This document shows positions 35,528-45,214 of a stretch of 64,000 nt of DNA, one piece after another. Position 1 is the first letter of the stretch, and the number at the start of each line of letters is the position of its first letter. The DNA lies in contig NZ_JACSQV010000006.1 of NCBI RefSeq assembly GCF_014836445.1, forward strand, positions 88,508-152,507, read 5' to 3'. Both the position numbers and the translations under genes were made by a program. Source of the stretch: Cellulomonas avistercoris (GTDB lineage: Bacteria; Actinomycetota; Actinomycetes; Actinomycetales; Cellulomonadaceae). The notes under the pieces were generated by a model. The model had not been told where the DNA came from and did not search any database. It was given only the letters and a program-made list of their open reading frames with translations.

Positions 35528-36886
35528 GTGAGCACCTCCGCGACGCCGCTCGCCGTCGTCGTCGACCACGTCGCCCGGGTGACGGACAGCTGGGTCCCGG
35601 GCGCCTGGCTGCGCCCGGTGCTCTTCGTGCTGCTCGTGCTCGTCACCCTCGGGGTCGTCGTGGCGGCCGTGCCGGTCGGCCCGCTGTTCCGCTGGCGGCT
35701 GCGGCGCCGGATGCTCGCGATGCTCGACCCCGCCCTGTCCGCCGAGGAGCGCGAGCGGGCGCGCGCGACCCTGCGCGAGGCGATCCCGGTGCGGGGCCGC
35801 CCCGCCGTCGTCGACGAACGGCTGCCGCGCGGTCACGACCCCGTCGCGCTGCGGGTCCCGGTCGTCGTGGCGCCCGGCCCCGACGGCTGCCCGGGCTTCC
35901 GCATCGCGGCACCCTGGCACAACCGTCCCGTGCCCGAGCACCAGCCCGGCAGCCGCCAGGTCGTCAGCGTCCTGCTCCGCGGCGGGCGCGCGCTCCTGGT
36001 CGTCGTGCTCGGACGCGTGGGGGAGGTGGACGCCGGCGTCGTGCTGGCGGGCGCCCCCGACCGCCCGCACGTGCAGCGCGCGACGGCGCGGGACGGCACG
36101 ACCTTCCCCGGCGACGTCGTCGAGGTGCCCACGCCGATCGGGCCGGTCTGGCGCCACACGTACGGCGTCGGGCGCTCCTTCGTGACGGACACCCACCTGG
36201 ACCGCGACGGCTGGGCGTTCGTCATCGGGGTGGTGCGCAGCAACGAGGACACGAGCCTCAAGGGCCTGGGCGACGCGGTGCTCGCGACGTGGCAGTGGCT
36301 CCCGGCGGACGACGACGGCGAGGTGCCACCCGCCGCCGTGCCGACGGACGCCGCCGTGCCGACGGACGCCGCCGTGCCGACGGACGCCGCCGTGCGGGAC
36401 GTCGGCCTCGTCCTGGCCGACGAGCGGGGCCCCCTCGCCCGGTTCCGGGTGCCCTCGGCGCCGGCGGCCGTCGACGTCCCCTGCCCGGACGGCTCGACCA
36501 CGTGGGCCTACCTGCGGCTCTCGCCGACCGCCCACCTCGTCGTCTCGTCGACGCCCTGGGACGGGGTGGTCGGGACGGCGCTGGGCGACCTCGAGCAGCC
36601 GGGTCGCACGGCGTGGGGGCCGTCCGTGACGCCCGCCGGGCCCGTGTCCGAGCGTCGGACCGGTGCCGGTGACGTCCTGGTGCGCACGTTCCGCGTGGAC
36701 GGCGTCCTGCGCACGCAGGCGCGCCTCGACCGTGCGGACCGCAGCTGGACGTGGTCGCTGACCCGCACGCCCGACGAGCGGGACACGCTCGCCGCCCTCG
36801 ACGACGTGCTGCGGACCTGGCAGTGGGCGCCGTTCACGGAGCCCGACCCGGCACCGACCGCCGTGGCCGCGCCGCCGCCCGGCTGA
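35528..36886 (+). CDS. unknown membrane-anchored protein with two similar domains
   Basis: I do not recognise the family. Product of 452 residues: one N-terminal membrane segment (about 28-52, LRPVLFVLLVLVTLGVVVAA), a basic stretch, then two regions that seem duplicated. The first ends LKGLGDAVLATWQWLP and the second LAALDDVLRTWQWAPF; each contains a beta-rich part. They are joined by a linker with AAVPTD three times (18-base repeat at 36332-36385). Most of the protein would be cytoplasmic or exported depending on topology. The GTG at 35528 is a guess; an in-frame ATG at 35447 overlaps the PadR promoter. Divergent from the PadR gene. Confidence 0.6.
   Translation: MSTSATPLAVVVDHVARVTDSWVPGAWLRPVLFVLLVLVTLGVVVAAVPVGPLFRWRLRRRMLAMLDPALSAEERERARATLREAIPVRGRPAVVDERLPRGHDPVALRVPVVVAPGPDGCPGFRIAAPWHNRPVPEHQPGSRQVVSVLLRGGRALLVVVLGRVGEVDAGVVLAGAPDRPHVQRATARDGTTFPGDVVEVPTPIGPVWRHTYGVGRSFVTDTHLDRDGWAFVIGVVRSNEDTSLKGLGDAVLATWQWLPADDDGEVPPAAVPTDAAVPTDAAVPTDAAVRDVGLVLADERGPLARFRVPSAPAAVDVPCPDGSTTWAYLRLSPTAHLVVSSTPWDGVVGTALGDLEQPGRTAWGPSVTPAGPVSERRTGAGDVLVRTFRVDGVLRTQARLDRADRSWTWSLTRTPDERDTLAALDDVLRTWQWAPFTEPDPAPTAVAAPPPG
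36332..36385 (+). repeat. three 18-bp tandem repeats
   Basis: GCCGCCGTGCCGACGGAC occurs three times without change, then partly a fourth time. It codes AAVPTD in the linker of the unknown two-domain protein. Exact identity indicates recent expansion. Confidence 0.95.
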
Positions 36887-36904
36887 GCCGCTAGAGCGGG
36901 CGGC
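36874..36904. terminator. bidirectional hairpin over converging stops
   Basis: GCCGCCCG...CT pairs with AGCGGGCGGC around the stop codons of the converging genes at 36886 and 36891. Confidence 0.55.
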
Positions 36905-38039
36905 CGGCCGCGAGCTCGGCGACCAGCGAGCGCACGACGGGCTCGAGCTCCCCGGCGTTGCGGCGTGCCACCGCACGCTGCCGCTGGTACGACGCACCGC
37001 GCCGCAGGATGGTGCGCACCTGCTCGAGCTCGGCCGCGCAGCCCAGCCGCTCGGCCACCGGCGCGAGCTCGACCAGCCACCGGCTCACCGAGTCGGTCAC
37101 GAGCTCCTCGGCGCCCGCGGCGTCGGTGATGACGATCGCGTCCATGCCGTAGCGCGCGGAGCGCCACTTGTTCTCCTGCACGAACCACGGCGGCATGGTG
37201 GGCAGGGGCTCGCCCGCGTCGATCATGGACGAGAAGTGCTCCACCAGGCAGTGGGTGAAGGCGCTGATGGCCGTGACCTCGAGCAGGCTCGCGGCGCCGT
37301 CGGCGATGCGCATCTCGAGCGTGCCGAAGCGCGGCGACGGCCGGATGTCCCACCGGACCTCGTTGACCTGGTCGATCACTCCGGTGTGCACCATGTCGCC
37401 GACGTACTGCTCCAGCTGCTCCCACCGCTCGAACTGCGGCGGCAGGCCGGCCGTCGGCAGCTGCTGGAAGAGCAGCGCACGGTTCGACGCGTACCCGGTG
37501 TCCTTGCCGCCCCAGAACGGCGACGAGGCCGACAGCGACTGGATGTGCGGGAACACCGTGAGCATCGCGCGGCTCAGCGGCAGGACCTTGTCGCGGTCCT
37601 CGACGCCCACGTGCACGTGCACGCCGTAGATGAGCATCTGGCGGCCCCACCACTGGGTGCGGTCGATGAGCGTGGCGTACCGCTGCTTGTCCGTGACGCG
37701 CTGGTGGGCCCAGTTGGCGAACGGGTGGGTCCCGGCGCCCATGAGCTCGATGCGCAGGGGGCGCGCCGCGGCGGCGACCTCGTCGAGGGCGCGCTGCAGG
37801 TCGGCGCCGGCCTCGCCGACCGTGCGGCACTTGCCCGACGACACCTCGACGGTGTTGAGCAGCAGCTCGGACGTGATGTGCGGGTGCTCGCTCCCGTCGG
37901 GCGGCTGCACGGCGGCGAAGATGGCCTGCGCCGCCTGGCGCAGGTCGCCCGAGTCGGCGTCGACCAGCGCCACCTCCCACTCGATGCCGACCGTCGACCG
38001 CTCCGAGAACGCGAACGGCAGGGTCACGGGCGCGGCCAT
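36891..38039 (-). CDS. glutamate-cysteine ligase-like carboxylate-amine ligase (YbdK type)
   Basis: ATP-dependent ligase of the GCS2 family, 382 residues. The conserved start STVGIEWEVALVDADSGDL, the metal/ATP site segment YGVHVHVGVEDRD and VRWDIRPSPRFGTLEMRI are visible. Related proteins have weak glutamate-cysteine ligase activity or act in small-molecule ligations; the physiological substrate is uncertain. In mycothiol-producing actinobacteria a glutathione role is not expected. ATG overlaps the stop of the methyltransferase gene by one base, so the two are co-transcribed. Confidence 0.88.
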   Translation of the reverse strand: MAAPVTLPFAFSERSTVGIEWEVALVDADSGDLRQAAQAIFAAVQPPDGSEHPHITSELLLNTVEVSSGKCRTVGEAGADLQRALDEVAAAARPLRIELMGAGTHPFANWAHQRVTDKQRYATLIDRTQWWGRQMLIYGVHVHVGVEDRDKVLPLSRAMLTVFPHIQSLSASSPFWGGKDTGYASNRALLFQQLPTAGLPPQFERWEQLEQYVGDMVHTGVIDQVNEVRWDIRPSPRFGTLEMRIADGAASLLEVTAISAFTHCLVEHFSSMIDAGEPLPTMPPWFVQENKWRSARYGMDAIVITDAAGAEELVTDSVSRWLVELAPVAERLGCAAELEQVRTILRRGASYQRQRAVARRNAGELEPVVRSLVAELAAGRPL

Positions 38040-39241
38040 CAGACCGGCTCCACGACGAGCACGCGCTGCTGCCCGGCGACGCGTGTGAGCACGACCGTGC
38101 TCTCGGTGCCGCCGCGCAGGTCGAGCTGGCGGCGCAGCGTCTCCGGGGTCACGGCGGTGCCTCGCTTCTTGATCGTCAGCCGGCCGACGTCCCGCTCCCG
38201 CAGGTAGGTGCGCAGGCGCTTGAGCCCGAACGGCAGGTCGTCGAGCACGCGGTAGGCGGTGGCCAGCGGCTGCCAGGCGGCGCGGTCGGCGAGGGCGTCG
38301 GACGTCACGTAGGCGATCGTGGGGTCCACGAGCCGGCCGCGCACGCGGTGCGCGACCGTGCCGACCAGGCCGGCGCGGATCACGGCGCCGTCGGGCTCGT
38401 ACAGGTAGCCGCCGACCGGGCCGACGGGCGGTGCGTCGTCGTCCCCGTCGGGGTCGGCACGCAGGACGTGCGCGCTGCCGTCGCGCAGGACGAGCGCGGA
38501 GCGTCCCGGGCCGTCGGGAGCCAGCGGGCCGAACCACAGCCCGAGCTCCACGACCTCGCCGCCGGACGACACCCACTGCGCCTCGGCGTCGTGCGGCAGG
38601 TCGCGGTGCGCGATGCCGGGGCCCAGCTTGAGCCCGAGCGCCGGGACCGTGCCGCGCACGGCGAGGACCTCGTCGAGCGGCGGCGAGTAGGCCCGCGGGT
38701 CGAACACCCGCCGGCCGGTGCCCGTGCGGCGTGCGGGGTCGGCGTAGACGCCGTCGACGCCCTCGGCCGCCAGGTCGAGCGCGAGCCCGTCGCCCATGCG
38801 GACCTCGACCTCGGGGAACGCGCGCAGGTTGACGGTGGCCAGGGCGGCGGTCGTCTCGTCGACGTCGGTGGCCAGCACCCGGATGCCGATGCCGGCCATG
38901 GCCAGTGCGTCGGCGCCGAGGCCGCACGTCAGGTCGGCCACGTACCGGCAGCCGGCCTCGCGGTACCGGCCCGCGTGGTGCGCGGCGACCTCGAGGCGCG
39001 TGGCCTGCTCGAGGCCCGCGACGGTGAAGAGCATGCCGTCGGCGAACTCACCGAGCTTGGCGCGTGCCTTGGCGCGCAGCCGCGACTGCGTGAGCGCGGC
39101 CGCGACCAGCGCGGGGTCGAGCCCGTCCTTCTGCAGCCGCTCGGCCAGCGGCAGCGCGAGGCGCTCGTCGTACGGCGGCAGCGCCTGCAGCAGCGCCCAG
39201 CCGTCGGGACTGAGCAGCTTGACCAGCCCGGCGTCGTCCAC
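38039..39241 (-). CDS. class I SAM-dependent methyltransferase with THUMP-like domain
   Basis: Product of 400 residues. The SAM-binding motif is VADLTCGLGADALAMAG, followed by VLATDVDETTAALATVN and the catalytic-type GVYADPARRTG. The C-terminal part (LGLKRLRTYLRERDVGRLTIKKRGTA in pieces) matches the THUMP-like domain of a conserved actinobacterial family whose substrate, perhaps RNA, is unknown. GTG at 39241 has GAAGGTGG upstream. It is divergent from groES and upstream of the ligase gene. Confidence 0.82.
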   Translation of the reverse strand: MDDAGLVKLLSPDGWALLQALPPYDERLALPLAERLQKDGLDPALVAAALTQSRLRAKARAKLGEFADGMLFTVAGLEQATRLEVAAHHAGRYREAGCRYVADLTCGLGADALAMAGIGIRVLATDVDETTAALATVNLRAFPEVEVRMGDGLALDLAAEGVDGVYADPARRTGTGRRVFDPRAYSPPLDEVLAVRGTVPALGLKLGPGIAHRDLPHDAEAQWVSSGGEVVELGLWFGPLAPDGPGRSALVLRDGSAHVLRADPDGDDDAPPVGPVGGYLYEPDGAVIRAGLVGTVAHRVRGRLVDPTIAYVTSDALADRAAWQPLATAYRVLDDLPFGLKRLRTYLRERDVGRLTIKKRGTAVTPETLRRQLDLRGGTESTVVLTRVAGQQRVLVVEPV

Positions 39242-39323
39242 GCCACCACCTTCCCACGTCGCGACCCGCCCGCTCACCACACGCCGCCGACACGCGTGCG
39301 GCGGCGGCACGTCACCACCAGTT

Positions 39324-39350
39324 CTGGCACTCGGGTTGACCGAGTGCTAA
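39324..39350 (+). promoter_or_regulatory. CIRCE operator 1 of groES
   Basis: CTGGCACTC-N9-GAGTGCTAA, the HrcA-binding inverted repeat with a perfect right arm and two changes in the left arm. It overlaps the -35 of the groES promoter. Confidence 0.93.
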
Positions 39351-39364
39351 CGCGTTCCTAGAGT
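39336..39364 (+). promoter_or_regulatory. groES promoter
   Basis: TTGACC and TAGAGT separated by exactly 17 bases. The -35 lies inside CIRCE 1, and CIRCE 2 begins 7 bases after the -10, so bound HrcA would block the promoter from both sides. Confidence 0.88.
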
Positions 39365-39370
39365 GAGGAA

Positions 39371-39397
39371 CTGGCACTCTCCCCGTGAGGGTGCCAA
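39371..39397 (+). promoter_or_regulatory. CIRCE-like operator 2 of groES
   Basis: CTGGCACTC-N9-GGGTGCCAA has the CIRCE arm length and 9-base spacer with a few departures from the consensus. The left arm is identical to that of CIRCE 1. Confidence 0.85.
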
Positions 39398-39484
39398 CCG
39401 CTCCCGTGGCCCGGCTCCCGCGACGACGGCGCGACGGTGCGGCGCAGACTCCTGAACTACTCACATGCGAAGGGGAGGTCCGCT

Positions 39485-39778
39485 GTGTCGGTCTCCATCA
39501 AGCCCCTCGAGGACCGCATCGTCGTCAAGGCCCTCGAGGCCGAGACGACGACCGCGTCGGGTCTCGTCATCCCGGACAGCGCCAAGGAGAAGCCCCAGGA
39601 GGGCGAGGTCCTGGCGGTCGGCCCCGGTCGTATCGACGACAAGGGCAACCGCGTGCCGCTGGACGTGGCCGTGGGTGACAAGGTCATCTACTCGAAGTAC
39701 GGCGGCACCGAGGTCAAGTACAGCGGCGAGGAGTACCTCATCCTCTCCGCGCGCGACATCCTCGCGGTCGTCGCCTGA
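39485..39778 (+). CDS. groES: co-chaperonin GroES
   Basis: Lid of the GroEL chaperonin, 97 residues, starting [19 protein letters not shown], with the mobile-loop region [20 protein letters not shown] and [29 protein letters not shown] at 39485 was chosen because AAGGGGAGG precedes it; an in-frame start at 39437 is rejected. Control is by two CIRCE sites. groEL does not follow: a terminator and a converging whiB gene do, so the chaperonin partner lies elsewhere. Confidence 0.97.
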   Translation: MSVSIKPLEDRIVVKALEAETTTASGLVIPDSAKEKPQEGEVLAVGPGRIDDKGNRVPLDVAVGDKVIYSKYGGTEVKYSGEEYLILSARDILAVVA

Positions 39779-39812
39779 CGACAGCTGTCCCGGCCGGGGA
39801 CCAGTCCCCGGC

Positions 39813-39852
39813 ACGACGAAGGCCCCCTCCCTCGGGAGGGGGCCTTCGTCGT
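39813..39852. terminator. bidirectional terminator groES/whiB
   Basis: Perfect 18-base-pair stem (ACGACGAAGGCCCCCTCC with its complement at 39835-39852) and a CTCG loop, between the converging groES and whiB-family genes. Confidence 0.9.
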
Positions 39853-39873
39853 GGTCGGGAGTCCCGCTCGGGA

Positions 39874-40170
39874 TCAGGCGGTGACGCGGCGTCCGGCGCG
39901 CTCGGCGAGGACCGCGGCGCGCTCCTCCTCGGACAGGCCGCCCCACACGCCGTAGGGCTCGCGGACGGCGAGGGACTGCTCGCGGCACTCCTTGAGCACG
40001 GGGCACGTGGCGCAGATGGCCTTCGCCGCCTCCGCACGGCGGCGGCGGGCCGAGCCGCGCTCGCCCTCGGGGTGGAAGAAGAGATCCTGGTCCGCGTCGC
40101 GGCAGGCACCGTCGAACTGCCACTCCCACAGGTCCATCACCGGTCCGGGGAGACGCGAGATCTCGGCCAT
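39874..40170 (-). CDS. whiD: WhiB-family iron-sulfur regulator, WhiD/WhiB3-like
   Basis: Small redox-sensing transcription factor with a 4Fe-4S cluster. The 98-residue product has the four cluster cysteines (one in FDGACRDAD, then CATCPVLKEC) and the GVWGGLSEEER turn that contacts the principal sigma factor. FFHPEGERGSARRRR and VREPYGVWGG match WhiB3/WhiD proteins best. ATG at 40170 has AAGGAGGAAC upstream; an in-frame start 31 codons earlier is rejected. Promoter at 40262-40290. In Streptomyces WhiD lies near bldM and guaB, as here. Confidence 0.9.
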   Translation of the reverse strand: MAEISRLPGPVMDLWEWQFDGACRDADQDLFFHPEGERGSARRRRAEAAKAICATCPVLKECREQSLAVREPYGVWGGLSEEERAAVLAERAGRRVTA

Positions 40171-40261
40171 GTGTTCCTCCTTGGCTCCTGCGTGGTCGTC
40201 CTGCGGCGCTGGCCGGACGAAAGTCGGTGGTCGCCGCGGTTCCCCGTGTCGACGTGACGCC

Positions 40262-40290
40262 ACGCTACAACCGCTTCAGAAGTTGTTCAA
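40262..40290 (-). promoter_or_regulatory. promoter of WhiB-family gene
   Basis: Minus-strand TTGAAC and TAGCGT with a 17-base spacer, about 90 bases before the start codon; this gives a real leader, in contrast with the leaderless genes around it. Confidence 0.75.
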
Positions 40291-40416
40291 GACCCTCTTT
40301 TGTGACGCGATCGTGTGAATCGGTGCCTGGCGCGATCTGGACGCCGGTGCAGGACGCGTGTCCGTGGGTGTGGTCGGTGCGTGGCGCGGGGGCGTGGGAT
40401 CGCGTCACACGGCTGG

Positions 40417-40422
40417 CACAAT
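40417..40422 (+). promoter_or_regulatory. -10-like CACAAT before MerR gene
   Basis: CACAAT ends 6 bases before the ATG at 40429, the leaderless spacing; first base departs from TANNNT. Confidence 0.4.
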
Positions 40423-40428
40423 CGCTTC

Positions 40429-41538
40429 ATGGTCCCCGCAGCAGACGAGACCCCGGCCGGACCGGTCGACCCGAAGGGCACGCCCGAGCCCGCCGGTCGC
40501 CCGGACGTCCCGGCGGCTCGCGACGCGGACCCGGCGCAGGTGCCGAGCGGCCCGGCGCTCACCGTCGCCGCCGTCGCCCGGCGGCTCGGCGTCGCGCCGG
40601 CGACGCTGCGGACGTGGGACCGCCGCTACGGGCTCGGGCCCTCCGAGCACCTCGCCGGCGCCCACCGTCGCTACACGAACCAGGACCTCGAGCGGCTCCT
40701 GGTGATGCGACGCCTGACGATCGACGGTGTCGCGCCCGCCGAGGCGGCACGGCTCGCGCTGGCGTCGGAGGTGCCCGACGTCCCGGCCGTCCCCACGGCC
40801 GGCAGCGACGACCTCACCGGCCGCCTGCCGGTCCGGCCGGACGCCGGGCCGTCGGCCGAGGGGTCCGGCCCGACCCCCCGCCCCGTCGTCCACCCGCCCG
40901 TCGCCGGTGTGCCCGCCGGTGGCGCGAGCGCCGTCGCGGCCCTCGTGGACGCCGCGCTCACCGGACGCGCGGACCGCTGCGCGGCGCTGCTGGACTCGAC
41001 GGGTGTCGACGTCACCCGGTGGTGGACCGACCGCGTGCAGCCCGCGCTCGCGGCGCTCGCGCGCCGCACCGTCGTGGAGCGCCCGGGGGTCGACGCCCGG
41101 GAGACCCTGCTGGGCGCCGTGCTCGGCGCGCTGCGTGCCCGCACCGCGGCACCACCGCCGGCCGGCGCGCCCGTGGTCCTGCTCCTGCCCGTGCCCGGCG
41201 AGCCGCGCCCCGTCCTGGCGCACGTGCTCGCGGCGGCGCTCGTCGACGGCGGTGTCGACGCGCGGCTCGTCGCCGGGCCCGTCTCGACGCGGCACGCCGG
41301 CGAGCTCGCGCTCATGACGCGGGCGCGGGCCGTCGTGACGCTGTCGGAGTCCGCGGCGCCGGACCTGTCGGTCGTCGCACGTCTCGCGCAGGAGCGCGCG
41401 GACCTGCCGCAGTTCGTCATGGTGGCCGCGGCGGCCGAGGAGCGCGTGCCTCTCGACCGCTCCGTGCACCGCGCGCGCACCCTGCCGGGACTGCTCCACG
41501 AGGCCCTCGCGGCCGTCACGCAGTCTGCGTCGCTGTGA
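40429..41538 (+). CDS. MerR-family regulator with cobalamin-binding-like C-terminal domain
   Basis: Product of 369 residues. After a Pro-rich leader a MerR winged helix starts near 42 (LTVAAVARRLGVAPATLRTW, RRYGLG, HRRYTNQDLERLLVMRRL). After a linker, residues about 165-365 resemble the four-helix plus B12-binding fold of CarH/CarA-type regulators. The segment that normally supplies the cobalt-ligating His (E-x-H) reads VPGEPRPVLAHVL, so the His appears missing and cobalamin sensing is doubtful. Target genes are unknown. It lies between the WhiD-like and BldM-like genes. A hairpin at 41545-41568 follows. Confidence 0.8.
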   Translation: MVPAADETPAGPVDPKGTPEPAGRPDVPAARDADPAQVPSGPALTVAAVARRLGVAPATLRTWDRRYGLGPSEHLAGAHRRYTNQDLERLLVMRRLTIDGVAPAEAARLALASEVPDVPAVPTAGSDDLTGRLPVRPDAGPSAEGSGPTPRPVVHPPVAGVPAGGASAVAALVDAALTGRADRCAALLDSTGVDVTRWWTDRVQPALAALARRTVVERPGVDARETLLGAVLGALRARTAAPPPAGAPVVLLLPVPGEPRPVLAHVLAAALVDGGVDARLVAGPVSTRHAGELALMTRARAVVTLSESAAPDLSVVARLAQERADLPQFVMVAAAAEERVPLDRSVHRARTLPGLLHEALAAVTQSASL

Positions 41539-41544
41539 CCGGTT

Positions 41545-41568
41545 GTCATCGCACGACGAGGCGATGAC
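41545..41568 (+). terminator. hairpin after MerR gene
   Basis: GTCATCGC and GCGATGAC pair perfectly (8 base pairs) around an ACGACGAG loop, just after the MerR stop. A self-complementary TGACGTCA follows at 41578-41585. Confidence 0.6.
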
Positions 41569-41734
41569 CCGTTCGCGTGACGTCATTTCACGTGTCAGCC
41601 CGCAAGTGTGAGGAAACGGCGCGTTCGATTCTCGACGGTCCACCCCGGGGGCTAACGTGACGCACCGGTAACGCCGATGCAGGCATAGACCCGTGCACGC
41701 ATGTGGTGTCGGGATCGGCGCGAGGAGGAACCCC

Positions 41735-42409
41735 ATGGCTGGAGTCGTGGTTTGCCACGGCTCGGCGACCGTTCGTGAACGGCTCGTCGTGACTTCGATC
41801 GGTGTGCCCTCGTTGGCCCCCGTCCGCGCTGCTGCGACGGCCGACGAGCTGCTGGCGCTCGCCCGCCGGATCGCCCCCACCGTCGTCCTGCTCGACGCGC
41901 ACCTGCCCGGTGCGGGTCCGGCCGAGGCGATCCGACGGCTGCGTGCCGTGGCGCCCTCGGCGGCCGTCGTGCTGCTCGCCGGTCCTGAGGACGGCGAGGC
42001 GCTCGACCGCGCCCTCGCCCTCGGTGCCCGCGGCTTCCTCGCGCCCGCCGTCGGGCGCGCCGAGCTGGCGGCCGTCGCCGCGCACGTGCAGGCGAGCCCG
42101 GTCTCGTCCCCGCCTCCTGGGGGACCGGCGGTCCCGCACCCGGCCTCGCCGCTGCAGGAGAGCCACACGACCCGCACCGAGGCGGGCGTCGGCGCGCGCC
42201 AGGGCGACGCGAACCCCGTGCTCACCAAGCGGGAGATCGAGGTGCTCGTCGGCATGAGCCACGGCCGGTCGAACGCCCAGATCGGCCAGGAGCTGTTCCT
42301 CTCCGAGGACACGGTCAAGACGCACGCGCGGCGGCTCTTCCGCAAGCTCGGTGCGTCCGACCGTGCCCAGGCCGTCGCCATCGGCCTGCGCCGGGGGATC
42401 ATCGACTGA
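41735..42409 (+). CDS. bldM: BldM-like LuxR-type response regulator with degenerate receiver
   Basis: Product of 224 residues. The C-terminal LuxR/NarL helix-turn-helix (LTKREIEVLVGMSHGRSNAQ, then LFLSEDTVKTHARRLFRKLG and ASDRAQAVAIG) is nearly the same as I recall for Streptomyces BldM. In the receiver domain the phospho-acceptor Asp is kept (VVLLDAHLPG), but the acidic pair at the start is replaced by CHGS and the conserved Lys region reads FLAPA, so normal phosphorylation is unlikely. A linker of about 50 residues is Pro-rich. ATG at 41735 has GCGAGGAGGAA upstream. TAACGT at 41653-41658 could be its -10. Confidence 0.85.
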   Translation: MAGVVVCHGSATVRERLVVTSIGVPSLAPVRAAATADELLALARRIAPTVVLLDAHLPGAGPAEAIRRLRAVAPSAAVVLLAGPEDGEALDRALALGARGFLAPAVGRAELAAVAAHVQASPVSSPPPGGPAVPHPASPLQESHTTRTEAGVGARQGDANPVLTKREIEVLVGMSHGRSNAQIGQELFLSEDTVKTHARRLFRKLGASDRAQAVAIGLRRGIID

Positions 42410-43975
<1,566 letters not shown>

Positions 43976-44010
43976 CCCGGCCGCGCGCCGGGCCCCCCGG
44001 CGCGCGCCGG

Positions 44011-44016
44011 TAGGCT
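44011..44016 (+). promoter_or_regulatory. -10 TAGGCT, leaderless start of guaB3
   Basis: TAGGCT, 6 bases before the GTG at 44023. Confidence 0.55.
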
Positions 44017-44022
44017 CGTCGG

Positions 44023-45147
44023 GTGACCAGCGACATCGAGATCGGTAGGGGCAAGCGAGGACGCCGGGCGTACTCCTTCGACGACATCGCGGTGGTGCCC
44101 TCGCGGCGCACGCGCGACCCGGAGGAGGTGTCGGTCGGCTGGCAGATCGACGCCTACCACTTCGACCTGCCCGTCCTCGCGGCCCCCATGGACTCCGTCG
44201 TGAGCCCGGCGTCCGCGGTCGCGCTGGGACGCGCCGGCGGTGTCGGCGTGCTCGACCTCGAGGGCCTGTGGACGCGCTACGACGACCCGACCGGCCTGCT
44301 CGAGGAGATCGCCGCGCTGGACGCGTCGCGCGCGACCGCCCGCATGCAGGAGATCTACGCGGCGCCGATCCGGCCCGAGCTCATCCGCGCCCGGCTGCAG
44401 GAGGTCCGTGACGCGGGCGTCGTGGTCGCGGGCGCGCTGAGCCCGCAGCGCACGCAGGAGCACTGGCGCACGGTCGTCGACGCGGGCGTCGACCTCTTCC
44501 TCATCCGCGGGACCACGGTGTCGGCCGAGCACGTCTCGGGCCGGGCCGAGCCGCTGAACCTCAAGCGCTTCATCTACGAGCTCGACGTCCCGGTGATCGT
44601 GGGCGGTGCGTCGACGTACACCGCGGCGCTGCACCTCATGCGCACGGGTGCGGCCGGTGTGCTCGTCGGGTTCGGCGGGGGAGCGGCGCACACCACGCGC
44701 GTGTCGCTGGGCATCCACGCCCCCATGGCCACGGCCGTCGCGGACGTGGCCGCGGCGCGGCGCGACTACCTCGACGAGTCCGGCGGCCGGTACGTGCACG
44801 TCATCGCCGACGGCGGCGTCGGGCGCTCGGGCGACCTGGTCAAGGCTGTCGCGTGCGGCGCCGACGCGGTGATGCTCGGTGCCGCGCTCGCGCGTGCGAC
44901 CGACGCCCCCGGGCGCGGGTTCCACTGGGGCCCCGAGGCGCACCACCCGCAGCTGCCGCGCGGTGAGCGCGTCGAGGTGGGCACGGTGGGGACGCTCGAG
45001 CAGATCCTGTTCGGCCCTGGTCACACGGCCGACGGCACGCTCAACCTCATCGGCGCGCTGCGCCGTGCGATGGCCACGACCGGCTACTCCGACCTCAAGG
45101 AGTTCCAGCGCATCGAGGTCGTCGTCTCGCCGTACCAGCCGCACTGA
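44023..45147 (+). CDS. guaB3: GuaB3-family IMP dehydrogenase-related protein
   Basis: Paralogue of IMP dehydrogenase, 374 residues, lacking CBS domains. The start EIGRGKRGRRAYSFDDIAVV and the ending GYSDLKEFQRIEVVVSPYQ identify the GuaB3 group common in actinobacteria. The active-site loop is altered: the GxxSICTT Cys loop of true GuaB is replaced near FGGGAAHTTRVSLG, without the Cys, so IMP oxidation is not expected; reductase (GMP reductase-like) activity has been reported for related proteins as far as I recall. Converges with the hydrolase gene. Confidence 0.92.
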   Translation: MTSDIEIGRGKRGRRAYSFDDIAVVPSRRTRDPEEVSVGWQIDAYHFDLPVLAAPMDSVVSPASAVALGRAGGVGVLDLEGLWTRYDDPTGLLEEIAALDASRATARMQEIYAAPIRPELIRARLQEVRDAGVVVAGALSPQRTQEHWRTVVDAGVDLFLIRGTTVSAEHVSGRAEPLNLKRFIYELDVPVIVGGASTYTAALHLMRTGAAGVLVGFGGGAAHTTRVSLGIHAPMATAVADVAAARRDYLDESGGRYVHVIADGGVGRSGDLVKAVACGADAVMLGAALARATDAPGRGFHWGPEAHHPQLPRGERVEVGTVGTLEQILFGPGHTADGTLNLIGALRRAMATTGYSDLKEFQRIEVVVSPYQPH

Positions 45148-45192
45148 CGCACCGGTCCGCACTGACGCACCCGCCGCACGGACCCGCGGGCG

Positions 45193-45214
45193 CGGCCGGC
45201 CTCAGCGCCGGCCG
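45193..45214. terminator. hairpin between guaB3 and hydrolase gene
   Basis: CGGCCGGC and GCCGGCCG pair (8 base pairs) around CTCAGC; the loop contains the stop codon of the converging hydrolase gene. Confidence 0.5.

Noticed and set aside
41578..41585. TGACGTCA as a regulator site before the BldM-like gene
   Set aside because: An 8-base palindrome is expected by chance at this composition; it does not fit a BldD-type pattern (TNAC-N5-GTNA) on inspection.
44678..44720. GuaB3 as a second functional IMP dehydrogenase
   Set aside because: The catalytic Cys loop is absent, so it is listed as GuaB3-like and not as a duplicate guaB.
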